NCBI GenBank assembly: GCA_963855995.1
Contig: OY979728.1
Location: forward strand, 6,745,330-6,809,329
Length of the DNA stretch: 64,000 bases
Origin: Muricea muricata
Lineage: Eukaryota; Cnidaria; Anthozoa; Malacalcyonacea; Plexauridae
Direction: 5' to 3'
Of the stretch, positions 1-14,789 are shown in pieces (the stretch's first letter is position 1; each line of letters starts with the position of its first letter). The notes under the pieces are model-generated. The model was not told the DNA's origin, did not search any database, and was given only the letters and a program-made list of their open reading frames with translations. Position numbers and translations under genes: made by a program.

Positions 1-3000
1 CGAACTAAAAACTGCCGTCTTAGATCGATCACGGCCACGTTTTAGAGCTTAAAATGGTGTTTGCAGTGCTGAATTGAACGAGTTAAGTGCAATGATGTAC
101 TGCAATCACGGACCTAAAAGAGACCTTCTAAATGGAAATTGCACAACTTAGAAAGTCGGGAATCATGTTTTCGGCGCTAAAACCATCGAGATGAGCGAAA
201 TAACAAGTTGAAATGAGAAACCTATAACTTGCTTGAAAACTGAAAAGAAACGGTCTTAGAACCATCAAAATCACGTTTTAAGCGTTCTAGAAGCGATTTG
301 AGCGAAAAACATGCTCTAATCACAAACTAAAAACTGCCGTCTTAGATCGATCACGGCGACCTTTTAGAGCTTAAAATGATGTTTTCAGTGCTAAAGTGAA
401 CGAGTTAAGCGCAATGATTTACTTCAATCACGGACCTAAAAGAGACCTTCTAAATGGAAATTGCACAACTTAGGAAGTCGGGAATCATGTTTTCGGCGCT
501 CAAACCATCGAGATGAGCGAAATAACATGTTGAAATGAGAAACCTATAACTTGCTTGAACACTGAAAAGAAACGATCTTAGAAGCATCAAAATCCCGTTT
601 TAAGCGTTCTAGAAGCGATTTGAGCCTAACATGCTCTAATCACAAACTAAAAACTGCCGTCTTAGATCGATCACGGCGACGTTTTAGAGCTTAAAATGGT
701 GTTTTCAGTGCCAAAGTGAACGAGTTAAGCGCAATGATGTACTGCAATCACGGACCTAAAAGAGACCTTCTAAATGGAAATTGACAACTTAGCAAGTCGG
801 GAATCATGTTTTCGGCTCTCAAACCATTGAGATGAGCGAAATAACATGTTGAAATGAGAAACTATAACTTGCTTGTAAACTGAAAAGAAACGATCTTAGA
901 ACAATGAAAATCCCGTTTTAAGCGTTCTAGAAGCGATTTGAGCGAAAAACATGCTCTAATCACAAACTAAAAACTGCCGTCTTAGATCGATCACGGCGAC
1001 CTTTTAGAGCTTAAAATGATGTTTTCAGTGCTAAAGTGAACGAGTTAAGCGCAATGATTTACTTCAATCACGGACCTAAAAGAGACCTTCTAAATGGAAA
1101 TTGCACAACTTAGCAAGTCGGGAATCATGTTTTCGGCGCTCAAACCATCGAGATGAGCGAAATAACATGTTGAAATGAGAAACCTATAACTTGCTTGAAC
1201 ACTGAAAAGAAACGATCTTAGAAGCATCAAAATCCCGTTTTAAGCGTTCTAGAAGCGATTTGAGCCTAACATGCTCTAATCACAAACTAAAAACTGCCGT
1301 CTTAGATCGATCACGGCGACGTTTTAGAGCTTAAAATGGTGTTTTCAGTGCCAAAGTGAACGAGTTAAGCGCAATGATGTACTGCAATCACGGACCTAAA
1401 AGAGACCTTCTAAATGGAAATTGACAACTTAGCAAGTCGGGAATCATGTTTTCGGCTCCCAAACCATTGAGATGAGCGAAATAACATGTTGAAATGAGAA
1501 ACTATAACTTGCTTGTAAACTGAAAAGAAACGATCTTAGAACAATGAAAATCCCGTTTTAAGCGTTCTAGAAGCGATTTGAGCGAAAAACATGCTCTAAT
1601 CACAAACTAAAAACTGTCGTCTTAGATCGATCACGGCGACCTTTTAGAGCTTAAAATGATGTTTTCAGTGCTAAAGTGAACGAGTTAAGCGCAATGATTT
1701 ACTTCAATCACGGACCTAAAAGAGACTTTCTAAATGGAAATTGCACAACTTAGCAAGTCGGGAATCATGTTTTCGGCTCTCAAACCATTGAGATGAGCGA
1801 AATAACATGTTGAAATGAGAAACCTATAACTTGCTTGAACACTGAAAAGAAACGATCATAGAAGCATCAAAATCCCGTTTTAAGCGTTCTAGAAGCGATT
1901 TGAGCCTAACATGCTCTAATCACAAACTAAAAACTGCCGTCTTAGATCGATCACGGCGACGTTTTAGAGCTTAAAATGGTGTTTTCAGTGCCAAAGTGAA
2001 CGAGTTAAGCGCAATGATGTACTGCAATCACGGACCTAAAAGAGACCTTCTAAATGGAAATTGACAACTTAGCAAGTCGGGAATCATGTTTTCGGCTCTC
2101 AAACCATTGAGATGAGCGAAATAACATGTTGAAATGAGAAACTATAACTTGCTTGTAAACTGAAAAGAAACGATCTTAGAACAATGAAAATCCCGTTTTA
2201 AGCGTTCTAGAAGCGATTTGAGCGAAAAACATGCTCTAATCACAAACTAAAAACTGCCGTCTTAGATCGATCACGGCGACCTTTTAGAGCTTAAAATGAT
2301 GTTTTCAGTGCTAAAGTGAACGAGTTAAGCGCAATGATTTACTTCAATCACGGACCTAAAAGAGACTTTCTAAATGGAAATTGCACAACTTAGCAAGTCG
2401 GGAATCATGTTTTCGGCGCTCAAACCATCGAGATGAGCGAAATAACATGTTGAAATGAGAAACCTATAACTTGCTTGAACACTGAAAAGAAACGATCTTA
2501 GAAGCATCAAAATCCCGTTTTAAGCGTTCTAGAAGCGATTTGAGCCTAACATGCTCTAATCACAAACTAAAAACTGCCGTCTTAGATCGATCACGGCGAC
2601 GTTTTAGAGCTTAAAATGTTGTTTTCAGTGCCAAAGTGAACGAGTTAAGCGCAATGATGTACTGCAATCACGGACCTAAAAGAGACCTTCTAAATGGAAA
2701 TTGACAACTTAGGAAGTTGGGAATCATGTTTTCGGCTCTCAAACCATTGAGATGAGCGAAATAACATGTTGAAATGAGAAACTATAACTTGCTTGTAAAC
2801 TGAAAAGAAACGATTTTAGAACAATGAAAATCCCCTTTTAAGCGTTCTAGAAGCGATTTGAGCCTAAAAACATGCTCAAATCACCAACTAAAAATTGCCG
2901 TCTTAAATCGATAAGGACGACGTTTTAGAGCTTAAAATGGTGTTTTCAGTGCTAAAGTGAACGAGTTGAGCGCAATGACGTACTGCAATCGCGGACCTAA

Positions 3001-6000
3001 AAGAGACCTTCTAAATGGAAATTGCACAACTTAGAAAGTCGGGAATCATGTTTTCGGCGCTAAAACCATCGAGATGAGCGAAATAACATGTTGAAATGAG
3101 AAACCTATAACTTGCTTGTAAACTGAAAAGAAACGATCTTAGATCCATCAAAATCACGTTTTAAGTGTTCTAGAAGCGATTTGAGCGAAAAACATGCTCT
3201 AATCACAAACTAAAAACTGCCGTCTTAGATCGATCACGGCGACCTTTTAGAGCTTAAAATGATGTTTTCAGTGCTAAAGTGAACGAGTTAAGCGCAATGA
3301 TTTACTTCAATCACGGACCTAAAAGAGACTTTCTAAATGGAAATTGCACAACTTAGCAAGTCGGGAATCATGTTTTCGGCTCTCAAACCATTGAGATGAG
3401 CGAAATAACATGTTGAAATGAGAAACCTATAACTTGCTTGAACACTGAAAAGAAACGATCTTAGAAGCATCAAAATCCCGTTTTAAGCGTTCTAGAAGCG
3501 ATTTGAGCCTAACATGCTCTAATCACAAACTAAAAACTGCCGTCTTAGATCGATCACGGCGACGTTTTAGAGCTTAAAATGGTGTTTTCAGTGCCAAAGT
3601 GAACGAGTTAAGCGCAATGATGTACTGCAATCACGGACCTAAAAGAGACCTTCTAAATGGAAATTGACAACTTAGCAAGTCGGGAATCATGTTTTCGGCT
3701 CTCAAACCATTGAGATGAGCGAAATAACATGTTGAAATGAGAAACTATAACTTGCTTGTAAACTGAAAAGAAACGATCTTAGAACAATGAAAATCCCGTT
3801 TTAAGCGTTCTAGAAGCGATTTGAGCGAAAAACATGCTCTAATCACAAACTAAAAACTGCCGTCTTAGATCGATCACGGCGACCTTTTAGAGCTTGAAAT
3901 GATGTTTTCAGTGCTAAAGTGAACGAGTTAAGCGCAATGATTTACTTCAATCACGGACCTAAAAGAGACTTTCTAAATGGAAATTGCACAACTTAGCAAG
4001 TCGGGAATCATGTTTTCGGCGCTCAAACCATCGAGATGAGCGAAATAACATGTTGAAATGAGAAACCTATAACTTGCTTGAACACTGAAAAGAAACGATC
4101 TTAGAAGCATCAAAATCCCGTTTTAAGCGTTCTAGAAGCGATTTGAGCCTAACATGCTCTAATCACAAACTAAAAACTGCCGTCTTAGATCGATCACGGC
4201 GACGTTTTAGAGCTTAAAATGGTGTTTTCAGTGCCAAAGTGAACGAGTTAAGCGCAATGATGTACTGCAATCACGGACCTAAAAGAGACCTTCTAAATGG
4301 AAATTGACAACTTAGGAAGTTGGGAATCATGTTTTCGGCTCTCAAACCATTGAGATGAGCGAAATAACATGTTGAAATGAGAAACTATAACTTGCTTGTA
4401 AACTGAAAAGAAACGATCTTAGAACAATGAAAATCCCCTTTTAAGCGTTCTAGAAGCGATTTGAGCCTAAAAACATGCTCAAATCACCAACTAAAAATTG
4501 CCGTCTTAAATCGATAAGGACGACGTTTTAGAGCTTAAAATGGTGTTTTCAGTGCTAAAGTGAACGAGTTGAGCGCAATGACGTACTGCAATCGCGGACC
4601 TAAAAGAGACCTTCTAAATGGAAATTGCACAACTTAGAAAGTCGGGAATCATGTTTTCGGCGCTAAAACCATCGAGATGAGCGAAATAACATGTTGAAAT
4701 GAGAAACCTATAACTTGCTTGTAAACTGAAAAGAAACGATCTTAGATCCATCAAAATCACGTTTTAAGTGTTCTAGAAGCGATTTGAGCGAAAAACATGC
4801 TCTAATCACAAACTAAAAACTGCCGTCTTAGATCGATCACGGCGACCTTTTAGAGCTTAAAATGATGTTTTCAGTGCTAAAGTGAACGAGTTAAGCGCAA
4901 TGATTTACTTCAATCACGGACCTAAAAGAGACTTTCTAAATGGAAATTGCACAACTTAGCAAGTCGGGAATCATGTTTTCGGCTCTCAAACCATTGAGAT
5001 GAGCGAAATAACATGTTGAAATGAGAAACCTATAACTTGCTTGAACACTGAAAAGAAACGATCTTAGAAGCATCAAAATCCCGTTTTAAGCGTTCTAGAA
5101 GCGATTTGAGCCTAACATGCTCTAATCACAAACTAAAAACTGCCGTCTTAGATCGATCACGGCGACGTTTTAGAGCTTAAAATGGTGTTTTCAGTGCCAA
5201 AGTGAACGAGTTAAGCGCAATGATGTACTGCAATCACGGACCTAAAAGAGACCTTCTAAATGGAAATTGACAACTTAGCAAGTCGGGAATCATGTTTTCG
5301 GCTCTCAAACCATTGAGATGAGCGAAATAACATGTTGAAATGAGAAACTATAACTTGCTTGTAAACTGAAAAGAAACGATCTTAGAACAATGAAAATCCC
5401 GTTTTAAGCGTTCTAGAAGCGATTTGAGCGAAAAACATGCTCTAATCACAAACTAAAAACTGCCGTCTTAGATCGATCACGGCGACCTTTTAGAGCTTGA
5501 AATGATGTTTTCAGTGCTAAAGTGAACGAGTTAAGCGCAATGATTTACTTCAATCACGGACCTAAAAGAGACTTTCTAAATGGAAACTGCACAACTTAGC
5601 AAGTCGGGAATCATGTTTTCGGCTCTCAAACCATTGAGATGAGCGAAATAACATGTTGAAATGAGAAACTATAACTTGCTTGTAAACTGAAAAGAAACGA
5701 TCTTAGAACAATGAAAATCCCCTTTTAAGCGTTCTAGAAGCGATTTGAGCCTAAAAACATGCTCAAATCACCAACTAAAAATTGCCGTCTTAAATCGATA
5801 AGGACGACGTTTTAGAGCTTAAAATGGTGTTTTCAGTGCTAAAGTGAACGAGTTGAGCGCAATGACGTACTGCAATCGCGGACCTAAAAGAGACCTTCTA
5901 AATGGAAATTGCACAACTTAGAAAGTCGGGAATCATGTTTTCGGCGCTAAAACCATCGAGATGAGCGAAATAACATGTTGAAATGAGAAACCTATAACTT

Positions 6001-8640
6001 GCTTGTAAACTGAAAAGAAACGATCTTAGATCCATCAAAATCACGTTTTAAGTGTTCTAGAAGCGATTTGAGCGAAAAACATGCTCTAATCACAAACTAA
6101 AAACTGCCGTCTTAGATCGATCACGGCGACCTTTTAGAGCTTAAAATGATGTTTTCAGTGCTAAAGTGAACGAGTTAAGCGCAATGATTTACTTCAATCA
6201 CGGACCTAAAAGAGACTTTCTAAATGGAAATTGCACAACTTAGCAAGTCGGGAATCATGTTTTCGGCTCTCAAACCATTGAGATGAGCGAAATAACATGT
6301 TGAAATGAGAAACCTATAACTTGCTTGAACACTGAAAAGAAACGATCTTAGAAGCATCAAAATCCCGTTTTAAGCGTTCTAGAAGCGATTTGAGCCTAAC
6401 ATGCTCTAATCACAAACTAAAAACTGCCGTCTTAGATCGATCACGGCGACGTTTTAGAGCTTAAAATGGTGTTTTCAGTGCCAAAGTGAACGAGTTAAGC
6501 GCAATGATGTACTGCAATCACGGACCTAAAAGAGACCTTCTAAATGGAAATTGACAACTTAGCAAGTCGGGAATCATGTTTTCGGCTCTCAAACCATTGA
6601 GATGAGCGAAATAACATGTTGAAATGAGAAACTATAACTTGCTTGTAAACTGAAAAGAAACGATCTTAGAACAATGAAAATCCCGTTTTAAGCGTTCTAG
6701 AAGCGATTTGAGCGAAAAACATGCTCTAATCACAAACTAAAAACTGCCGTCTTAGATCGATCACGGCGACCTTTTAGAGCTTGAAATGATGTTTTCAGTG
6801 CTAAAGTGAACGAGTTAAGCGCAATGATTTACTTCAATCACGGACCTAAAAGAGACTTTCTAAATGGAAATTGCACAACTTAGCAAGTCGGGAATCATGT
6901 TTTCGGCTCTCAAACCATTGAGATGAGCGAAATAACATGTTGAAATGAGAAACTATAACTTGCTTGTAAACTGAAAAGAAACGATCTTAGAACAATGAAA
7001 ATCCCGTTTTAAGCGTTCTAGAAGCGATTTGAGCGAAAAACATGCTCTAATCACAAACTAAAAACTGCCGTCTTAGATCGATCACGGCGACCTTTTAGAG
7101 CTTGAAATGATGTTTTCAGTGCTAAAGTGAACGAGTTAAGCGCAATGATTTACTTCAATCACGGACCTAAAAGAGACTTTCTAAATGGAAATTGCACAAC
7201 TTAGCAAGTCGGGAATCATGTTTTCGGCGCTCAAACCATCGAGATGAGCGAAATAACATGTTGAAATGAGAAACCTATAACTTGCTTGAACACTGAAAAG
7301 AAACGATCTTAGAAGCATCAAAATCCCGTTTTAAGCGTTCTAGAAGCGATTTGAGCCTAACATGCTCCAATCACAAACTAAAAACTGCCGTCTTAGATCG
7401 ATCACGGCGACGTTTTAGAGCTTAAAATGGTGTTTTCAGTGCCAAAGTGAACGAGTTAAGCGCAATGATGTACTGCAATCACGGACCTAAAAGAGACCTT
7501 CTAAATGGAAATTGACAACTTAGGAAGTTGGGAATCACGTTTTCGGCTCTCAAACCATTGAGATGAGCGAAATAACATGTTGAAATGAGAAACTATAACT
7601 TGCTTGTAAACTGAAAAGAAACGATCTTAGAACAATGAAAATCCCCCTTTTAAGCGTTCTAGAAGCGATTTGAGCCTAAAAACATGCTCAAATCACAAAC
7701 TAAAAATTGCCGTCTTAAATCGATAAGGACGACGTTTTAGAGCTTAAAATGGTGTTTTCAGTGCTAAAGTGAACGAGTTGAGCGCAATGACGTACTGCAA
7801 TCGCGGACCTAAAAGAGACCTTCTAAATGGAAATTGCACAACTTAGAAAGTCGGGAATCATGTTTTCGGCACTAAAACCATCGAGATGAGCGAAATAACA
7901 TGTTGAAATGAGAAACCTATAACTTGCTTGAAAACTGAAAAGAAACGATCTTAGATCCATCAAAATCACGTTTTAAGCGTTCTAGAAGCGATTTGAGCGA
8001 AAAACATGCTCTAATCACAAACTAAAAACTGCCGTCTTAGATCGATCACGGCGACCTTTTAGAGCTTAAAATGATGTTTTCAGTGCTAAAGTGAACGAGT
8101 TAAGCGCAATGATTTACTTCAATCACGGACCTAAAAGAGACTTTCTAAATGGAAATTGCACAACTTAGCAAGTCGGGAATCATGTTTTCGGCGCTCAAAC
8201 CATCGAGATGAGCGAAATAACATGTTGAAATGAGAAACCTATAACTTGCTTGAACACTGAAAAGAAACGATCTTAGAAGCATCAAAATCCCGTTTTAAGC
8301 GTTCTAGAAGCGATTTGAGCCTAACATGCTCTAATCACAAACTAAAAACTGCCGTCTTAGATCGATCACGGCGACGTTTTAGAGCTTAAAATGGTGTTTT
8401 CAGTGCCAAAGTGAACGAGTTAAGCGCAATGATGTACTGCAATCACGGACCTAAAAGAGACCTTCTAAATGGAAATTGACAACTTAGGAAGTTGGGAATC
8501 ATGTTTTCGGCTCTCAAACCATTGAGATGAGCGAAATAACATGTTGAAATGAGAAACTATAACTTGCTTGTAAACTGAAAAGAAACGATCTTAGAACAAT
8601 GAAAATCCCGTTTTAAGCGTTCTAGAAGCGATTTGAGCCT
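1..8640 (+). repeat. Long-range satellite duplication, copy A (register 14.79 kb)
   Basis: Copy A shares private variants with 14790-23430 at a constant offset. GCTGAATTGAAC in the first monomer recurs 14,789 bp later. A CTGTCG variant sits at 1614 and 16403. GATCATA sits at 1854 and 16643. ATGTTG sits at 2616 and 17405. Further along the offset is 14,787: GGAATCACGT at 7531 and 22318, GCACTA at 7869 and 22656. After about 8640 the monomer types of the two copies no longer correspond. This is an unusually long higher-order register on top of the 320-bp unit. Confidence 0.85.
2881..7690 (+). repeat. 5-monomer and 4-monomer higher-order repeats (about 1.6 and 1.28 kb)
   Basis: The diagnostic monomer with AAATCGATAAGGACGACG and GAGTTGAGCGCAATGACG starts at 2881, 4483, 5768 and 7692. 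The first step is 1602 bp, five monomers. The next is 1285 bp, four monomers, which looks like the loss of one monomer by unequal exchange. Between diagnostic monomers, two variant types (GCCTAAC-ended and GCGAAAAAC-ended) alternate, giving a 640-bp dimer period that is clearest at 323-2880. Confidence 0.8.
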
Positions 8641-8654
8641 AAAAACATGCTCAA

Positions 8655-11600
8655 ATCACCAACTAAAAATTGCCGTCTTAAATCGATAAGGACGACGTTT
8701 TAGAGCTTAAAATGGTGTTTTCAGTGCTAAAGTGAACGAGTTGAGGGCAATGACGTACTGCAATCGCGGACCTAAAAGAGACCTTCTAAATGGAAATTGC
8801 ACAACTTAGAAAGTCGGGAATCATGTTTTCGGCGCTAAAACCATCGAAATGAGCGAAATAACATGTTGAAATGAGAAACCTATAACTTGCTTGTAAACTG
8901 AAAAGAAACGATCTTAGAAGCAATCAAAATCGCGTTTTAAGCGTTCTAGAAGCGATTTAAGCGTAAAAAAATGCTCTAATTACAAACTAAAAACTGCCGT
9001 CTTAGATCGATCACGACGACATTTTAGAGCTTAAAATGATGTTTTCAGTGCTAAAGTGAACGAGTTAAGCGCAATGATATACTGCAATCACGGATTTAAA
9101 AGAGACATTCTAAATGGAAATTGAAAACTTGGCAAGTCGGGAATCATGTTTTCGGCGCTCAAACCATCGTGATGAGCGAAATAACATGTTGAAATGAGAA
9201 ACCTATAACTTGCTTGTAAACTGAAAAAAAACGATCTTAGAACCATTCAAAATCGCGTTTTAAGCGTTCTAGAAGCGATTTGAGCGTAAAAACATGCTCA
9301 AATCACAAACTAAAAATTGCCGTCTTAAATCGATAAGGACGACGTTTTAGAGCTTAAAATGGTGTTTTCAGTGCTAAAGTGAACGAGTTGAGCGCAATGA
9401 CGTACTGCAATCGCGGACCTAAAAGAGACCTTCTAAATGGAAATTGCACAACTTAGAAAGTCGGGAATCATGTTTTCGGCGCTAAAACCATCGAAATGAG
9501 CGAAATAACATGTTGAAATGAGAAACCTATAACTTGCTTGTAAACTGAAAAGAAACGATCTTAGAACCATTCAAAATCGCGTTTTAAGCGTTCTAGAAGC
9601 GATTTGAGCGTAAAAAAATGCTCTAATTACAAACTAAAAACTGCCGTCTTAGATCGATCACGACGACATTTTAGAGCTTAAAATGATGTTTTCAGTGCTA
9701 AAGTGAACGAGTTAAGCGCAATGATATACTGCAATCACGGATTTAAAAGAGACATTCTAAATGGAAATTGAAAACTTGGCAAGTCGGGAATCATGTTTTC
9801 GGCGCTCAAACCATCGTGATGAGCGAAATAACATGTTGAAATGAGAAACCTATAACTTGCTTGTAAACTGAAAAGAAACGATCTTAGAACCATTCAAAAT
9901 CGCGTTTTAAGCGTTCTAGAAGCGATTTGAGCGTAAAAACATGCTCAAATCACAAACTAAAAATTGCCGTCTTAAATCGATAAGGACGACGTTTTAGAGC
10001 TTAAAATGGTGTTTTCAGTGCTAAAGTGAACGAGTTAAGCGCAATGATGTACTGCAATCACGGACCGAAAAGAGACCTTCTAAATGGAAATTGACAACTT
10101 AGCAAGTCGGGAATCATGTTTTCGGCTCTCAAACCATTGAGATGAGCGAAATAACATGTTGAAATGAGAAACTATAACTTGCTTGTAAACTGAAAAGAAA
10201 CGATCTTAGAACAATGAAAATCCCGTTTTAAGCGTTCTAGAAGCGATTTGAGCGTAAAAACATGCTCAAATCACCAACTAAAAATTGCCGTCTTAAATCG
10301 ATAAGGACGACGTTTTAGAGCTTAAAATGGTGTTTTCAGTGCTAAAGTGAACGAGTTGAGGGCAATGACGTACTGCAATCGCGGACCTAAAAGAGACCTT
10401 CTAAATGGAAATTGCACAACTTAGAAAGTCGGGAATCATGTTTTCGGCGCTAAAACCATCGAAATGAGCGAAATAACATGTTGAAATGAGAAACCTATAA
10501 CTTGCTTGTAAACTGAAAAGAAACGATCTTAGAAGCAATCAAAATCGCGTTTTAAGCGTTCTAGAAGCGATTTAAGCGTAAAAAAATGCTCTAATTACAA
10601 ACTAAAAACTGCCGTCTTAGATCGATCACGACGACATTTTAGAGCTTAAAATGATGTTTTCAGTGCTAAAGTGAACGAGTTAAGCGCAATGATATACTGC
10701 AATCACGGATTTAAAAGAGACATTCTAAATGGAAATTGAAAACTTGGCAAGTCGGGAATCATGTTTTCGGCGCTCAAACCATCGTGATGAGCGAAATAAC
10801 ATGTTGAAATGAGAAACCTATAACTTGCTTGTAAACTGAAAAAAAACGATCTTAGAACCATTCAAAATCGCGTTTTAAGCGTTCTAGAAGCGATTTGAGC
10901 GTAAAAACATGCTCAAATCACAAACTAAAAATTGCCGTCTTAAATCGATAAGGACGACGTTTTAGAGCTTAAAATGGTGTTTTCAGTGCTAAAGTGAACG
11001 AGTTAAGCGCAATGATGTACTGCAATCACGGACCGAAAAGAGACCTTCTAAATGGAAATTGACAACTTAGCAAGTCGGGAATCATGTTTTCGGCTCTCAA
11101 ACCATCGAGATGAGCGAAATAACATGTTGAAATGAGAAACCTATAACTTGCTTGAAAACTGAAAAGAAACGATCTTAGATCCATCAAAATCACGTTTTAA
11201 GCGTTCTAGAAGCGATTTGAGCGAAAAACATGCTCTAATCACAAACTAAAAACTGCCGTCTTAGATCGATCACGGCGACCTTTTAGAGCTTAAAATGATG
11301 TTTTCAGTGCTAAAGTGAACGAGTTAAGCGCAATGATTTACTTCAATCACGGACCTAAAAGAGACTTTCTAAATGGAAATTGCACAACTTAGCAAGTCGG
11401 GAATCATGTTTTCGGCGCTCAAACCATCGAGATGAGCGAAATAACATGTTGAAATGAGAAACCTATAACTTGCTTGAACACTGAAAAGAAACGATCTTAG
11501 AAGCATCAAAATCCCGTTTTAAGCGTTCTAGAAGCGATTTGAGCCTAACATGCTCTAATCACAAACTAAAAACTGCCGTCTTAGATCGATCACGGCGACG

Positions 11601-14340
11601 TTTTAGAGCTTAAAATGGTGTTTTCAGTGCCAAAGTGAACGAGTTAAGCGCAATGATGTACTGCAATCACGGACCTAAAAGAGACCTTCTAAATGGAAAT
11701 TGACAACTTAGGAAGTTGGGAATCATGTTTTCGGCTCTCAAACCATTGAGATGAGCGAAATAACATGTTGAAATGAGAAACTATAACTTGCTTGTAAACT
11801 GAAAAGAAACGATCTTAGAACAATGAAAATCCCGTTTTAAGCGTTCTAGAAGCGATTTGAGCCTAAAAACATGCTCAAATCACCAACTAAAAATTGCCGT
11901 CTTAAATCGATAAGGACGACGTTTTAGAGCTTAAAATGGTGTTTTCAGTGCTAAAGTGAACGAGTTGAGGGCAATGACGTACTGCAATCGCGGACCTAAA
12001 AGAGACCTTCTAAATGGAAATTGCACAACTTAGAAAGTCGGGAATCATGTTTTCGGCGCTAAAACCATCGAAATGAGCGAAATAACATGTTGAAATGAGA
12101 AACCTATAACTTGCTTGTAAACTGAAAAGAAACGATCTTAGAAGCAATCAAAATCGCGTTTTAAGCGTTCTAGAAGCGATTTAAGCGTAAAAAAATGCTC
12201 TAATTACAAACTAAAAACTGCCGTCTTAGATCGATCACGACGACATTTTAGAGCTTAAAATGATGTTTTCAGTGCTAAAGTGAACGAGTTAAGCGCAATG
12301 ATATACTGCAATCACGGATTTAAAAGAGACATTCTAAATGGAAATTGAAAACTTGGCAAGTCGGGAATCATGTTTTCGGCGCTCAAACCATCGTGATGAG
12401 CGAAATAACATGTTGAAATGAGAAACCTATAACTTGCTTGTAAACTGAAAAAAAACGATCTTAGAACCATTCAAAATCGCGTTTTAAGCGTTCTAGAAGC
12501 GATTTGAGCGTAAAAACATGCTCAAATCACAAACTAAAAATTGCCGTCTTAAATCGATAAGGACGACGTTTTAGAGCTTAAAATGGTGTTTTCAGTGCTA
12601 AAGTGAACGAGTTGAGCGCAATGACGTACTGCAATCGCGGACCTAAAAGAGACCTTCTAAATGGAAATTGCACAACTTAGAAAGTCGGGAATCATGTTTT
12701 CGGCGCTAAAACCATCGAAATGAGCGAAATAACATGTTGAAATGAGAAACCTATAACTTGCTTGTAAACTGAAAAGAAACGATCTTAGAACCATTCAAAA
12801 TCGCGTTTTAAGCGTTCTAGAAGCGATTTGAGCGTAAAAAAATGCTCTAATTACAAACTAAAAACTGCCGTCTTAGATCGATCACGACGACATTTTAGAG
12901 CTTAAAATGATGTTTTCAGTGCTAAAGTGAACGAGTTAAGCGCAATGATATACTGCAATCACGGATTTAAAAGAGACATTCTAAATGGAAATTGAAAACT
13001 TGGCAAGTCGGGAATCATGTTTTCGGCGCTCAAACCATCGTGATGAGCGAAATAACATGTTGAAATGAGAAACCTATAACTTGCTTGTAAACTGAAAAGA
13101 AACGATCTTAGAACCATTCAAAATCGCGTTTTAAGCGTTCTAGAAGCGATTTGAGCGTAAAAACATGCTCAAATCACAAACTAAAAATTGCCGTCTTAAA
13201 TCGATAAGGACGACGTTTTAGAGCTTAAAATGGTGTTTTCAGTGCTAAAGTGAACGAGTTAAGCGCAATGATGTACTGCAATCACGGACCGAAAAGAGAC
13301 CTTCTAAATGGAAATTGACAACTTAGCAAGTCGGGAATCATGTTTTCGGCTCTCAAACCATTGAGATGAGCGAAATAACATGTTGAAATGAGAAACTATA
13401 ACTTGCTTGTAAACTGAAAAGAAACGATCTTAGAACAATGAAAATCCCGTTTTAAGCGTTCTAGAAGCGATTTGAGCGTAAAAACATGCTCAAATCACCA
13501 ACTAAAAATTGCCGTCTTAAATCGATAAGGACGACGTTTTAGAGCTTAAAATGGTGTTTTCAGTGCTAAAGTGAACGAGTTGAGGGCAATGACGTACTGC
13601 AATCGCGGACCTAAAAGAGACCTTCTAAATGGAAATTGCACAACTTAGAAAGTCGGGAATCATGTTTTCGGCGCTAAAACCATCGAAATGAGCGAAATAA
13701 CATGTTGAAATGAGAAACCTATAACTTGCTTGTAAACTGAAAAGAAACGATCTTAGAAGCAATCAAAATCGCGTTTTAAGCGTTCTAGAAGCGATTTAAG
13801 CGTAAAAAAATGCTCTAATTACAAACTAAAAACTGCCGTCTTAGATCGATCACGACGACATTTTAGAGCTTAAAATGATGTTTTCAGTGCTAAAGTGAAC
13901 GAGTTAAGCGCAATGATATACTGCAATCACGGATTTAAAAGAGACATTCTAAATGGAAATTGAAAACTTGGCAAGTCGGGAATCATGTTTTCGGCGCTCA
14001 AACCATCGTGATGAGCGAAATAACATGTTGAAATGAGAAACCTATAACTTGCTTGTAAACTGAAAAAAAACGATCTTAGAACCATTCAAAATCGCGTTTT
14101 AAGCGTTCTAGAAGCGATTTGAGCGTAAAAACATGCTCAAATCACAAACTAAAAATTGCCGTCTTAAATCGATAAGGACGACGTTTTAGAGCTTAAAATG
14201 GTGTTTTCAGTGCTAAAGTGAACGAGTTAAGCGCAATGATGTACTGCAATCACGGACCGAAAAGAGACCTTCTAAATGGAAATTGACAACTTAGCAAGTC
14301 GGGAATCATGTTTTCGGCTCTCAAACCATCGAGATGAGCG
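8655..14340 (+). repeat. 10-monomer higher-order repeat (about 3,225 bp)
   Basis: The marker monomer TCACCAACTAAAAATTG followed by GAGTTGAGGGCAATG occurs at 8655, 10271, 11880 and 13495, steps of 1616, 1609 and 1615 bp. Alternate units match best: the monomer order after 8655 is repeated after 11880, so the true period is about 3,225 bp (10 monomers). A distinctive member carries CACGACGACATTTTAGAGC, ATATACTGC, GGATTTAAAAGAGACATTC and CATCGTGATGAG. The second unit is incomplete near 14340, where other monomer types resume. Confidence 0.75.
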
Positions 14341-14789
14341 AAATAACATGTTGAAATGAGAAACCTATAACTTGCTTGTAAACTGAAAAGAAACGATCTT
14401 AGAACCATCAAAATCCCGTTTTAAGCGTTCTAGAAGCGATTTGAGCCTAAAAACATGCTCTAATTACAAACTAAAAACTTCCGTCTTAGATCGATCACGG
14501 CCACGTTTTAGAGCTTAAAATGGTGTTTTCAGTGCCAAAGTGAACGAGTTAAGCGCAATGATGTACTGTAATCACGGACCGAAAAGAGACTTTCTAAATA
14601 GAAATTGCACAACTTAGCAAGTCGGGAATCATGTTTTCGGCGCTCAAACCATCGACATGAGCGAAATAACATGTTGAAATGAGAAACCTATAACTTGCTT
14701 GTAAACTGAAAAGAAACGATCTTTGAACCATCAAAATCGCGTTTTAAGCGTTCTAGAAGCGATTTGAGTGTAAAAACATGCGCTAATCA

